A stretch of 10,229 bases of DNA from an uncultured Bacillota bacterium (GCA_905204225.1 CAJKZK010000064.1:1-10229); one strand, 5' to 3'; shown: positions 1 through 6,824, numbered from the stretch's first letter. Notes: a model not told the origin generated them from the sequence alone. Made by a program: numbers and translations.

Positions 1-32
1 TCTAGAATAGCGATTTATTATTTTTTTGTAAG

Positions 33-54
33 TGTGTTAAATTTTGACGTATAC
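33..54 (-). repeat. Inverted copy of the right-edge repeat core
   Basis: The reverse complement of this 22-bp stretch matches 10179-10200 at 20 of 22 positions, with a shared core of GTATACGTCAAAATTT. The two copies face each other across almost the whole window. Repeats built on a GTCAAAATTTTACA-like core resemble the multiple terminal repeats of some IS21-family insertion sequences. That family assignment is from memory of such ends. No transposase gene is present in the window, so it is an inference. Confidence 0.6.
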
Positions 55-124
55 ATTTTTTCTAAGGTAAAAGATTTCTAATTCTTCATTTAAAGAAACT
101 ATTTATTAATAAGTTTTAAAAATA

Positions 125-203
125 TTTTTGCATTTTATTGCAAAAAATAATAAAAAATAAAAGTTTTTGCATTTCAGTGCAAAAAGTTGTAAAAAATTTT
201 TGC
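125..203. repeat. Tandem TTTTTGCA-N6-TGCAAAAA palindromes plus a half site
   Basis: Two perfect-arm palindromes lie at 125-146 (spacer TTTTAT) and 164-185 (spacer TTTCAG). Their starts are 39 bp apart. A third left arm, TTTTTGC, follows at 197-203 without a matching right arm. The arms are identical while the spacers differ, which is the pattern of paired protein-binding sites. They lie 3' of the serine recombinase gene and could be recombinase subsites, plasmid-type iterons or operators for a gene left of the window. The role is unknown. Confidence 0.65.
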
Positions 204-263
204 TATAAATCTAAAAAATATATTTCAAGTAAGTAAAGTATATATCAAAATTAGAATATTTGA

Positions 264-290
264 TAAAAATTTAATAAATACTTATTAAAT
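264..290 (-). terminator. Weak candidate terminator of the serine recombinase gene
   Basis: On the minus strand, ATTTAATAA and TTATTAAAT (arms 282-290 and 269-277) form a 9-bp AT-only stem with a 4-nt loop, followed by a run of T at 268-264. The position just after the recombinase stop fits a terminator, but the stem has no GC pairs, so it is weak. Confidence 0.35.
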
Positions 291-308
291 ATAGAAATAA
301 GCTAAAAC

Positions 309-917
309 TTAAATTTGGTTGAGGATATGTTTTCTTTCTTTTACTAGCCTAAAAAAAGTACCTCTAGAAACATTGATTAATGAAGCTGCTTCTGTGTTTG
401 ATATTTCATGATTAATGTATTTATCAATTATCTTGTTTGTATTAGGTGGAGTAGATACTCTTGGTCTACCAAATTTTACACCTTTTTCTTTAGCAATTTT
501 AATACCTTCAGCTTGCCTTTCTTTAATGCTTTTTCTTTCATTCTCAGCTACAAAACTTAAAACTTGTAGTACAATATCACTTATGAATTTACCAATAAGA
601 TTTTTACCTTCAATTCTAGTATCAAGAAGTGGCATATCCAATACTTTAATATCTGCACCAATGGTTTTAGTGATTTTAGTCCATTCATCTAATATCATCT
701 GATAATTTCTACCTAGACGATCTATTGATTTAATAATTATTAAATCACCTTTTTTAATTTTTTTTATTAATTTTTGATAATTATTTCTATTAAAATCTTT
801 GCCTGATTCTTTATCTATATAGATATATTTATCATCAATATCAAGAGCTTTTATTTCTTCAAATTGCCTATCTATTTTTTGCTGCTTGGATGAAACACGT
901 ATATAAGCGTAAATCAA
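309..917 (-). CDS. Serine recombinase, resolvase/invertase family
   Basis: Small serine recombinase of about 202 residues, which cuts and rejoins DNA at paired sites through a 5'-phosphoserine link. Residues 3-10 carry the active-site strand YAYIRVSS, with S9 the expected nucleophile. The DRLGR motif, the long E helix (around FVAENERKSIKERQAEG) and the GRPR hinge follow. A C-terminal Hin/resolvase-type helix-turn-helix (about the last 45 residues) ends the protein. All catalytic landmarks look intact. I chose the TTG start at 917 because GGAGG (930-926) lies 8 nt before it; an in-frame ATG at 932 would overlap this site, and one at 950 lacks a good one. The gene diverges from the restriction-modification genes. 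Whether it is a resolvase, an invertase or the recombinase of a mobile element cannot be told from sequence. Confidence 0.9.
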   Translation of the reverse strand: MIYAYIRVSSKQQKIDRQFEEIKALDIDDKYIYIDKESGKDFNRNNYQKLIKKIKKGDLIIIKSIDRLGRNYQMILDEWTKITKTIGADIKVLDMPLLDTRIEGKNLIGKFISDIVLQVLSFVAENERKSIKERQAEGIKIAKEKGVKFGRPRVSTPPNTNKIIDKYINHEISNTEAASLINVSRGTFFRLVKERKHILNQI

Positions 918-1045
918 TTTCCTTACCTCCATTACTAAATATAAAGCCATAAAAGTGAGGATTTATCAAGATATAAAATTAATAAAAAATTATTACTAAA
1001 TGATATAAAAATGTATAGCTTTTTATACTTCAAATTTATATTTAT

Positions 1046-1054
1046 AGTATACCA
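1046..1054 (-). promoter_or_regulatory. Possible extended -10 promoter for the recombinase gene
   Basis: The minus strand reads TGGTATACT, an extended -10 element (TGn-TATACT). The leader to the TTG start would be about 120 nt. No convincing -35 was seen. It is one of several AT-rich candidates in the 951-1158 intergenic region, which otherwise holds no gene. Confidence 0.3.
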
Positions 1055-1140
1055 AAATATCAAAAAAAGAGATAAGTTTTTCATAATTTTTATTAAAATT
1101 TAATTAATCAAAAATCCTATAGATATTGATACTTTTTATT

Positions 1141-1162
1141 CTTCATTTATTTAAAAATGAGG
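1141..1162 (+). promoter_or_regulatory. Hairpin that would pair the methyltransferase RBS
   Basis: CTTCATTT (1141-1148) and AAATGAGG (1155-1162) can form an 8-bp stem with one G-T pair and a 6-nt loop, ATTTAA. The right arm contains most of the GAGGTG ribosome binding site (1159-1164) for the ATG at 1171. If the leader includes this stem, it could lower methyltransferase translation. It could also be read as a DNA operator. A TTGATA at 1126-1131 might be a -35 element, in which case the transcript would start too late to include the stem. Confidence 0.4.
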
Positions 1163-1170
1163 TGTAAATT

Positions 1171-2187
1171 ATGTTAAATATGAAGAAAGTAAAACTTGGT
1201 CAATTTTTTACAAAAGCAGCTTTATGGCTTAAACCGCAAATAATTGATTTTATAAAAAGTACAGGTTGTAAAATTGCTTATGATCCTTATGCTGGCGGTG
1301 GTGATTTACTTAAAGCAGCAACAGAATTAATAGGCTTTTCTACTATAAAAGGATTAGATATTGATTCTAGTTTGAATTGGGAGTTAAATGATTCTCTTCT
1401 TTCTATTCCAAAAATTGATAATGCAATAATAATCACTAATCCACCATATATTGCTAAGCAATCCGCATCTAGGAAAAAAATTGATTTATCATTGTATTTT
1501 TCTAATACAAGTTATGATGATGTTTATTTGATATCTTTAGATAAAATGTTAGAAGCTCAAAAATATGTTGTTGCAATTATACCAGAATCATTTATTAATT
1601 CGTCTTATAAACAAAAAAATAAATTAAAATCTATAACTATTCTGGAAGAGAACCCATTTGAAGATACTGAAAATCCAGTTTGTGTTGCATGTTTTGATTC
1701 AATAAAAAAAGATTTGTCAAAAATATTTATTTATAAAAATGACAAATTGATTAACGATTATTTATCAATACAAAATTTAAGAATTGAGCCTTCAAATGAC
1801 ATAAAAATCATATTTAACACATTAAATGGATGGCTTGGATTAAGAGCTATTGATAGTACTGATGATAAAACTTTTATTTGTTTTGATTATAAAGAAAATT
1901 TTGATTATGACTGGGAAAGAAACATTAAAGTAAGCTCAAGACATTTCAGCTTAATAGAAATAAATGTTCCGGTAAATAAAAGAAATGAATTTATCAAAAA
2001 GTGTAATGATATCATTAAGGAAATAAGAATTAAATCATCAGATGTATTATTAACCCCTTTTAAAGGAAATACAAAAAAAGGTATACGTCGTAGAAGACTA
2101 GATTTTAGATTGGCTAGAGCGATTATGGAAAAAGCGTATAAACAAACGATTGGAGGTGATTTGTATGAACAACAATCTTTATTTTAG
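1171..2187 (+). CDS. Type II adenine-N6 DNA methyltransferase
   Basis: Modification enzyme of about 338 residues that should transfer a methyl group from S-adenosylmethionine to the N6 of adenine in its recognition site. Motif X (LGQFFTK, residues 9-15), motif I (DPYAGGG, 38-44), an acidic motif II (GLDID, 61-65) and the catalytic motif IV (NPPY, 90-93) appear in the order of gamma-class enzymes. The variable C-terminal half would hold the target recognition domain; it ends in a basic stretch (GIRRRR). The start at 1171 has GAGGTG 6 nt upstream. The last 23 nt overlap the following endonuclease-like gene, so the two are translated from one message. Recognition sequence cannot be predicted. 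The gene appears intact. Confidence 0.9.
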   Translation: MLNMKKVKLGQFFTKAALWLKPQIIDFIKSTGCKIAYDPYAGGGDLLKAATELIGFSTIKGLDIDSSLNWELNDSLLSIPKIDNAIIITNPPYIAKQSASRKKIDLSLYFSNTSYDDVYLISLDKMLEAQKYVVAIIPESFINSSYKQKNKLKSITILEENPFEDTENPVCVACFDSIKKDLSKIFIYKNDKLINDYLSIQNLRIEPSNDIKIIFNTLNGWLGLRAIDSTDDKTFICFDYKENFDYDWERNIKVSSRHFSLIEINVPVNKRNEFIKKCNDIIKEIRIKSSDVLLTPFKGNTKKGIRRRRLDFRLARAIMEKAYKQTIGGDLYEQQSLF

Positions 2188-3178
2188 TTATAGTCAAAAT
2201 AATGAAGATGAAATTGTTGATTTATCGAAGCAGGAAGGAACTTTAGTTATCACTAAAGATTCATCAGAAAATGCAACGATTTTAATGGAGGCAAATCATA
2301 AATTAATAGATTATATTACAACATATAAAATTTTGTGCGAAGATAAAAGAAAAAATGAAAATGTAATTACTTCTATTATCGATAAGATTATTAATTTAAT
2401 TGAACATACTAATTTGATTAATTATTCATCTTTTTGCGTTTATCTTCAAGTAATTGGATATTCTTATAGTACATACTGCATGGAAAAAAATAAAATGAGT
2501 GTTGATGAAAAAAGAGAATTGATTGAAAATTTAGTCAATCTATATATTATGAATCGCCATGAAATGTATTTATATCATGGGTATTCTGATCAAGTTTTAC
2601 AAGTTCAATCTGATGCTGCCTCAAGTAGAAGAAAAGGAAAAACTGGAATAGAAAAGATGGAAGAATCATTAATTCCACTTGGCTTTAAAAAAGCAAAAAA
2701 TATATTTGAACTTGAACATGGAAACCTATATTATTTGCTTCCAGATAAGGGGGATATAACATTATTTAATAGATTTTTAAAAAACAATGGTATAAAATTT
2801 GAATTTAGAGAGTCAAGAGATAATAAAAATCCTGATATGTTTCTTGTAATATATGATGAATATTATATTGTTGAACATAAATTAACTAATGGTGGAGGGG
2901 GTTCACAAAATGCAGAAATTAATGAGATTATTCAGTTTATAAATTTTGATGAAAATAATGTAAAATGGCATTATGTTTCTTGCTTACAAGGAAATTATTT
3001 CAAAAAATTAAACAAAAATAATCATGAACCCAAGGCTGAAAAACAGTTTATTAATATTATAAATAATTTAACAAAACATCCTAATAATTACTTTGTTAAT
3101 GGTAAAGGTTTTGAAAAACTTATTAATGATTTAGTTAAAAATAATAATCCTATAAATATTATAAACAATTATTCTTAA
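2165..3178 (+). CDS. Putative type II restriction endonuclease, PD-(D/E)XK type
   Basis: Protein of 337 residues, the likely partner endonuclease of the upstream methyltransferase. The C-terminal half shows a PD-(D/E)XK-like site: PD at 223-224, then EHK at 237-239 at the end of a hydrophobic strand. A glycine-rich stretch, GGGGSQN (243-249), follows directly. A basic segment at about 152-165 (SSRRKGKTGIEKMEE) precedes the core, as in several type II enzymes, with its Glu a possible extra metal ligand. The N-terminal 150 residues are of no family I recognise. The ATG at 2165 is preferred because GGAGGTGAT (2152-2160) lies just upstream; a TTG at 2150 in the same frame overlaps that site. It overlaps the methyltransferase by 23 nt. 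Function rests on the motif and the context; specificity is unknown. Confidence 0.75.
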   Translation: MNNNLYFSYSQNNEDEIVDLSKQEGTLVITKDSSENATILMEANHKLIDYITTYKILCEDKRKNENVITSIIDKIINLIEHTNLINYSSFCVYLQVIGYSYSTYCMEKNKMSVDEKRELIENLVNLYIMNRHEMYLYHGYSDQVLQVQSDAASSRRKGKTGIEKMEESLIPLGFKKAKNIFELEHGNLYYLLPDKGDITLFNRFLKNNGIKFEFRESRDNKNPDMFLVIYDEYYIVEHKLTNGGGGSQNAEINEIIQFINFDENNVKWHYVSCLQGNYFKKLNKNNHEPKAEKQFINIINNLTKHPNNYFVNGKGFEKLINDLVKNNNPINIINNYS

Positions 3179-3253
3179 AAAAATTAAATTAATTTTAATT
3201 ATTATATAGTATAATATTAGAGATTTTATGTATAACAATTCATATTAATTTAA

Positions 3254-3424
3254 AAATATCAAGTAACTGAATCATTAACAAATAAAGAAGGAAAACAAAG
3301 AAAATTAGATTCTCTTATAATAGTAAAAGATAATTACGAAAAAATAATATTATCATTAGATGAAAATGAAGAAATATTTGAAGGAATTAAATCAATTAAT
3401 CTTATTAACTGGTTATTAAAATAA
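3254..3424 (+). pseudogene. C-terminal remnant of an AAA+/DUF4143-type ATPase
   Basis: An in-frame stretch of 56 codons runs from just after a stop at 3251-3253 to TAA at 3422-3424, with no start codon or ribosome binding site. It reads YQVTESLTNKEGKQRKLDSL, then KDNYEKIILSLDE, and ends in INLINWLLK. From memory of the family, this pattern (YQVxxSL, IKDNYxKxxLSLDE, GIKxINxIDFLL) is the usual end of bacterial AAA+ ATPases with a C-terminal DUF4143 domain, proteins normally near 400 residues. Only the tail is left, so this is a deletion remnant. Nothing upstream (3179-3250) continues it. It sits between the restriction gene and tetR, and may mark where accessory DNA replaced older sequence. Confidence 0.65.
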
Positions 3425-3458
3425 ATTTTCTATATGTATATTTGTATTGCTTATATTA

Positions 3459-3487
3459 TTTACAAAATAAATAAATGAATGTATTAT
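3459..3487 (+). promoter_or_regulatory. Predicted promoter of the TetR-family gene
   Basis: TTTACA (3459-3464) and TATTAT (3482-3487) are separated by 17 bp. Transcription would start near 3494, giving a leader of about 20 nt with the GAGGG ribosome binding site at 3501-3505. Confidence 0.5.
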
Positions 3488-3512
3488 AAAGAAAAAGTGT
3501 GAGGGTAAGATA

Positions 3513-4082
3513 GTGAGTTCATCAACAACAAAGAAAGCTATTGCTTATGCATTCAAAGAATTATTATTAGAAAAACCGATTACTAAGATTACTGTTCAAG
3601 ATATATCAGATCGTTGTGAAATTAATAGACAAACTTTTTATTATCATTTTCAAGATATTGTAGATTTAGTAGAATGGATATGCATTGAAGATGCAGATAA
3701 AAATTTAAAAGAAAAAGGAAAATTTAATTCTTGGCAAGATAATTTTTTATCTGTGTTTGAGACTATAAAAAAAGATCGACCATTTATTATTAATATTTGT
3801 AGAAGTGTTCCTTTAGATATTTTGATTAATTATTTATATAAATTAGTGTATCCATTAATTTATGATGTAGTTAATGATAAGGCAAAAGATAAAGTGGTTA
3901 GAGAAGAAGATAAAGTTTTTATCGCTAATTTTTATAAATATGCTTTAGTGTCAGAAGTTTTAGAATGGATAAAAAATGATATGAAAGAAGATCCTCAAAT
4001 TATAGTTAATAAGACTAATATTTTATTAAGAGGAACAATAGATCAAGCTATTAATAATTTAAGAAAAGATAATAAATTTTGA
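3513..4082 (+). CDS. TetR/AcrR-family transcriptional regulator
   Basis: DNA-binding regulator of 189 residues, normal length for the family. The N-terminal helix-turn-helix covers roughly residues 6-50, with ITVQDISDRCEINRQTFYYHF as the recognition part (about 26-46). The sequence style, including the INRQTFYYHFxD signature and a short all-helical C-terminal half, resembles the Firmicutes DhaS-like group with a TetR_C_8 ligand domain. The start is GTG at 3513 with GAGGG 7 nt before it. It lies directly upstream of oleate hydratase in the same direction with an intrinsic terminator between, so it probably controls ohyA and perhaps itself in response to a fatty acid. The ligand and target are inferred from position only. 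The gene stops with TGA. Confidence 0.85.
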   Translation: MSSSTTKKAIAYAFKELLLEKPITKITVQDISDRCEINRQTFYYHFQDIVDLVEWICIEDADKNLKEKGKFNSWQDNFLSVFETIKKDRPFIINICRSVPLDILINYLYKLVYPLIYDVVNDKAKDKVVREEDKVFIANFYKYALVSEVLEWIKNDMKEDPQIIVNKTNILLRGTIDQAINNLRKDNKF

Positions 4083-4121
4083 CAAATTTTAATGTTTGTA
4101 TAAAAATTAGACAAAATATTG

Positions 4122-4152
4122 ATTGGAGTAAAAAAATACTCCAATTTTTTTT
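4122..4152 (+). terminator. Intrinsic terminator after the TetR-family gene
   Basis: ATTGGAGTA (4122-4130) and TACTCCAAT (4137-4145) form a perfect 9-bp stem with an A6 loop, followed by an unbroken T run to 4152. It separates tetR from ohyA, which therefore needs its own promoter. Confidence 0.85.
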
Positions 4153-4185
4153 GGATGTTTAAATATTATACATATAAGAAAAATT

Positions 4186-4219
4186 GATTATTTTAATCTA
4201 AAAATATTAAAAATATAAT
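4186..4219 (+). promoter_or_regulatory. ohyA promoter region with a candidate operator palindrome
   Basis: A consensus -10, TATAAT, lies at 4214-4219, 31 nt before the start codon. At the 17-bp spacing the -35 would be TTTTAA (4191-4196), which is weak; TTGATT at 4184-4189 is too far away. A palindrome, GATTA-TTT-TAATC (4186-4198), covers the -35 position. A weak -35 under a palindrome is what one expects for a regulator site, and the upstream TetR-family protein is the natural candidate. Confidence 0.45.
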
Positions 4220-4250
4220 GAACTTGTAAATGAATAAGGAGGATTTAAAA

Positions 4251-6044
4251 ATGTATTATTCAGCAGGAACTTATGAGGCATTCGCTCATCCAAAAAAACC
4301 AGAAGGAGTTGATAAAAAATCAGCTTATATTATTGGTACTGGACTTGCCGGTCTTTCAGCAGCTTTCTATTTAGTTAGAGATGGTCAAATGAAAGGTGAG
4401 CATATTCACTTATTAGAAAAATTAGAATTAGCAGGTGGTAGCTGTGATGGTCGTAAAGATATTACTAAAGGATTCTACATGAGAGGTGGTAGAGAAATGG
4501 ATAATCACTTTGAATGTATGTGGGATATGTTTAGAGATGTTCCATCTATTGAAACACCTAATGTATCAGTCTTAGATGAATATTATTGGTTAAATAAAGA
4601 AGACCCTAATTATTCTTTGTGTAGAGCTACTACTAATCGTGGTAATGATGCTCATACTGATGGTAAATTTAATTTAGATAAAGAATCTGCATTAGCGTTA
4701 TCAAAATTATTTATTACTCAAGAAAAAGATTTAGAAGATAAAAAGATTTCTGATGTTTTACCTGAAAGTTTTTGGAATACTAATTTCTGGCTTTATTGGC
4801 AAACAATGTTCGCTTTTCAAAAATGGAGTTCTGCTCTTGAAATGAAACGTTATATTTGTAGATATGTTCACCACATCGATGGCTTACCAGATTTTAGTGC
4901 ATTAAGATTTACTAAATATAATCAATATGAAAGTATGATTCTTCCTCTTGTTAAATATCTTACTAGCCATGGGGTAAAAATTGAATATGGTATTGATGTT
5001 AAAAATGTAATAATTGATACAATTGATGATAAAAAAGTTGCAAAACAAATTATTTATATTAAAGATAATAAAGAAGAACATATAGATTTAATGGAAGATG
5101 ATTTAGTATTTATTACTAATGGTTGTTGCACAGATACATCTTGTTATGGTGATCAAAATCATGCTCCTGATTTAAGTAATATTAAAAATGGCTTTGGTGA
5201 ATCATGGGATATGTGGAAAAATATTGCATCTCAAGCTAAAAATGGTGAGTTCGGTAATCCTGACGCCTTCTGTAATGATGTAGAGGCAACCAATTGGATG
5301 AGTGCAACAGTTGCTACTTCAAATGAAGAAGTAATTGATTACATTATGAAAATATGTAAAAGAGATCCACGTTTAGGAAAAGTTACAACTGGTGGTATTG
5401 TTACTGTTAAAGATTCTGTCAATAATTGGTATTTATCTTGGACAATAAATAGACAACCTCAATTTAAAGCACAAGATAAAAATACTATCTTAGTTTGGGT
5501 TTATGCTTTGCATACAGATGTTCCAGGTAATTATGTTAAAAAACCTATGAGAGAATGTACTGGTGAAGAAATATGTAAAGAATGGTTATATCATATTGGA
5601 GTACCTTTTGAAGATATTGAAAAATTAGCAAAGAATGAATGTAATACAACTACTTGCTTTATGCCATATATTAATGCATTCTTCCAACCAAGAAAATGGT
5701 CAGATCGTCCATTAGTTGTACCTCATGGATCAGTTAATTTTGCATTCCTTGGTCAATTTGCTGAAACTCCAAGAGATACAATATTTACTACTGAATATTC
5801 TATTCGTACTGGTATGGAAGCAGTATATACTTTATTAAATGTTGATCGTGCAGTACCTGAAGTATGGGGTAGTGCTTATGATATTAGAGAATTATTAAGA
5901 GCAAGTTATTATGCAATTGATAAAAAGACTATAGATCAAGCACCTTTATCTTTTAAAGAAAAAGAATTAATTAAAATTGTTTTAAAAAAGGTTAAAGGAA
6001 CTGATATAGAACTCTTACTTAAAGAAAGCGGATTAATCAAGTAA
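4251..6044 (+). CDS. ohyA: Oleate hydratase (fatty acid double-bond hydratase)
   Basis: FAD enzyme (EC 4.2.1.53) of 597 residues that adds water to the cis-9 double bond of oleate and similar free fatty acids, giving 10-hydroxystearate. In gut bacteria and pathogens it serves in detoxifying host or dietary unsaturated fatty acids. The Rossmann FAD motif GTGLAG is at 29-34. The family hallmark RGGREM (78-83) includes E82, and Y201 follows in the KRYICRY segment; both match the catalytic Glu82 and Tyr201 numbering of the Staphylococcus aureus enzyme. Length is typical (about 590). The start at 4251 has AAGGAGG (4236-4242) at 8 nt; an upstream in-frame ATG at 4230 would place this site inside the gene. 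No signal peptide is seen. It is a single-gene unit, probably regulated by the TetR-family protein upstream. Confidence 0.96.
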   Translation: MYYSAGTYEAFAHPKKPEGVDKKSAYIIGTGLAGLSAAFYLVRDGQMKGEHIHLLEKLELAGGSCDGRKDITKGFYMRGGREMDNHFECMWDMFRDVPSIETPNVSVLDEYYWLNKEDPNYSLCRATTNRGNDAHTDGKFNLDKESALALSKLFITQEKDLEDKKISDVLPESFWNTNFWLYWQTMFAFQKWSSALEMKRYICRYVHHIDGLPDFSALRFTKYNQYESMILPLVKYLTSHGVKIEYGIDVKNVIIDTIDDKKVAKQIIYIKDNKEEHIDLMEDDLVFITNGCCTDTSCYGDQNHAPDLSNIKNGFGESWDMWKNIASQAKNGEFGNPDAFCNDVEATNWMSATVATSNEEVIDYIMKICKRDPRLGKVTTGGIVTVKDSVNNWYLSWTINRQPQFKAQDKNTILVWVYALHTDVPGNYVKKPMRECTGEEICKEWLYHIGVPFEDIEKLAKNECNTTTCFMPYINAFFQPRKWSDRPLVVPHGSVNFAFLGQFAETPRDTIFTTEYSIRTGMEAVYTLLNVDRAVPEVWGSAYDIRELLRASYYAIDKKTIDQAPLSFKEKELIKIVLKKVKGTDIELLLKESGLIK

Positions 6045-6060
6045 TTAGATAAAAACCTCA

Positions 6061-6093
6061 AAAAAAGGAGTGGCAATTTTGCTACTCCTTTTT
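6061..6093. terminator. Bidirectional terminator between ohyA and the dtxR-type operon
   Basis: A long stem pairs 6062-6075 with 6080-6093 (one G-T pair, loop ATTT), with core GGAGTGGCA and TGCTACTCC. It ends in a T run on the plus strand and in seven T on the minus strand, so it can stop both ohyA and the leftward operon that converges on it. Confidence 0.85.
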
Positions 6094-6126
6094 AACTAGT
6101 GGCTCATTTTTAGCTATTTATTGTTA

Positions 6127-6333
6127 TTAATCATGCTTAATAAATGATAATATTAAAAAAGCAAATCCACTTATCATGAATAAAATGCCAAAAATAATAA
6201 CAATATCAGCATAATTGAATGAATATGTATATAATGATTTATAAATTATAGATCCAATTGTGCCTCCAGCTAATAATATAGAACCTGATATTAATAAACT
6301 AGATGAAGCATATAAAAATTTTTTTGATATCAT
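6127..6333 (-). CDS. Small two-helix membrane protein, unknown function
   Basis: Protein of 68 residues with a short basic N-terminus (MISKK), one hydrophobic segment at about 9-31 containing GG and GxxxG-like spacing, a polar loop with several Tyr, a second segment at about 43-65, and the charged tail KHD. I do not recognise a family. Its ATG begins 2 nt after the stop of the metalloregulator gene, and AAAAGG from the end of that gene serves as ribosome binding site, so the two are surely co-transcribed. The context suggests a role in metal homeostasis or the cell envelope, but that is guilt by association only. The small size, clean start and tight spacing argue for a real gene. Confidence 0.7.
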   Translation of the reverse strand: MISKKFLYASSSLLISGSILLAGGTIGSIIYKSLYTYSFNYADIVIIFGILFMISGFAFLILSFIKHD

Positions 6334-6335
6334 AA

Positions 6336-6704
6336 TTAATTACCTTTTGTAATATGTTTTTTAATACATTGAAATGATTCTTCTGATAAATCATGTTCAA
6401 TTTTACAAGCATCTTGTTTAGCAGTTTCTTCATCTACACCTAAATACATTAATGCTTTAGTTAATAAAACATGTCTTTCATAAATTGCTTTAGCAATTTT
6501 TTCTCCATTTTCTGTTAAATGAATATAACCTTTTTTATCTATTGTAATATAATTATTTTCTTTTAATTTCTTCATTGCAATGCTGACACTTGGTTTAGAA
6601 AAGTTCATATCTAAAGCAATATCAATTGATTTTACTTTTCCATTTGCAATTTCTAGCATTAAGATTCTTTCTAAATAATCTTCACTCGATTCATGTAATT
6701 TCAT
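6336..6704 (-). CDS. DtxR/MntR-family metal-dependent repressor
   Basis: Metalloregulator of about 122 residues that should bind DNA when loaded with Fe(II) or Mn(II). An N-terminal winged helix (HESSEDYLERIL, then the FSKPSVSIAMKKL recognition region) is followed by the helical metal-binding and dimer domain (ERHVLL, CKIEHDLSEESFQ). There is no C-terminal SH3-like domain, so it is of the short MntR kind. Against Bacillus MntR, ligands D8, E11, H77, E102 and H103 align with D9, E12, H78, E103 and H104, but E99 becomes C100, as in DtxR/IdeR (C102). The ATG at 6704 has AGAGG 7 nt upstream; a GTG at 6713 overlaps that site. It diverges from feoAB and is the likely iron-responsive repressor of those genes. 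Confidence 0.9.
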   Translation of the reverse strand: MKLHESSEDYLERILMLEIANGKVKSIDIALDMNFSKPSVSIAMKKLKENNYITIDKKGYIHLTENGEKIAKAIYERHVLLTKALMYLGVDEETAKQDACKIEHDLSEESFQCIKKHITKGN

Positions 6705-6726
6705 TGGTTTCACCTCTTATATTTTA

Positions 6727-6754
6727 ATTATACGTATATTTAATAAAAAATCAA
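6727..6754 (-). promoter_or_regulatory. Predicted promoter of the DtxR-type gene
   Basis: On the minus strand TTGATT (6754-6749) and TATAAT (6732-6727) are 16 bp apart. Transcription would begin near 6720, leaving a leader of only about 16 nt. A 10-bp palindrome, TATACGTATA (6729-6738), overlaps the -10 and could take part in autoregulation. Confidence 0.5.
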
Positions 6755-6787
6755 TTGTAAAAAAAGTTAGCCATGTATAATTTTTTC

Positions 6788-6815
6788 TTGATATTTCCTT
6801 TTTTAAGTATATAAT
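6788..6815 (+). promoter_or_regulatory. Predicted promoter of the feo operon
   Basis: TTGATA (6788-6793) and a perfect TATAAT (6810-6815) are separated by 16 bp. Transcription would start near 6822, just before the palindrome at 6825-6840. Confidence 0.65.
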
Positions 6816-6824
6816 TTAGTTGTA

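Larger units (their letters stand above)
1..308. other. Gene-free AT-rich region downstream of the recombinase
   Basis: No coding region with a believable ribosome binding site was found here. The stretch holds the inverted repeat copy at 33-54, two TTTTTGCA-N6-TGCAAAAA palindromes at 125-146 and 164-185, a half site at 197-203, and a weak AT-only hairpin at 269-290 that could end recombinase transcription. Confidence 0.6.

Noticed and set aside
415..702. Plus-strand open frame of 95 codons
   Set aside because: It lies wholly antisense to the intact serine recombinase, has no ribosome binding site and no recognisable protein pattern.
3179..3253. Upstream continuation of the DUF4143-like remnant
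   Set aside because: The frame closes at 3251-3253 and the sequence before it is very AT-rich with no matching protein pattern in the other frames.
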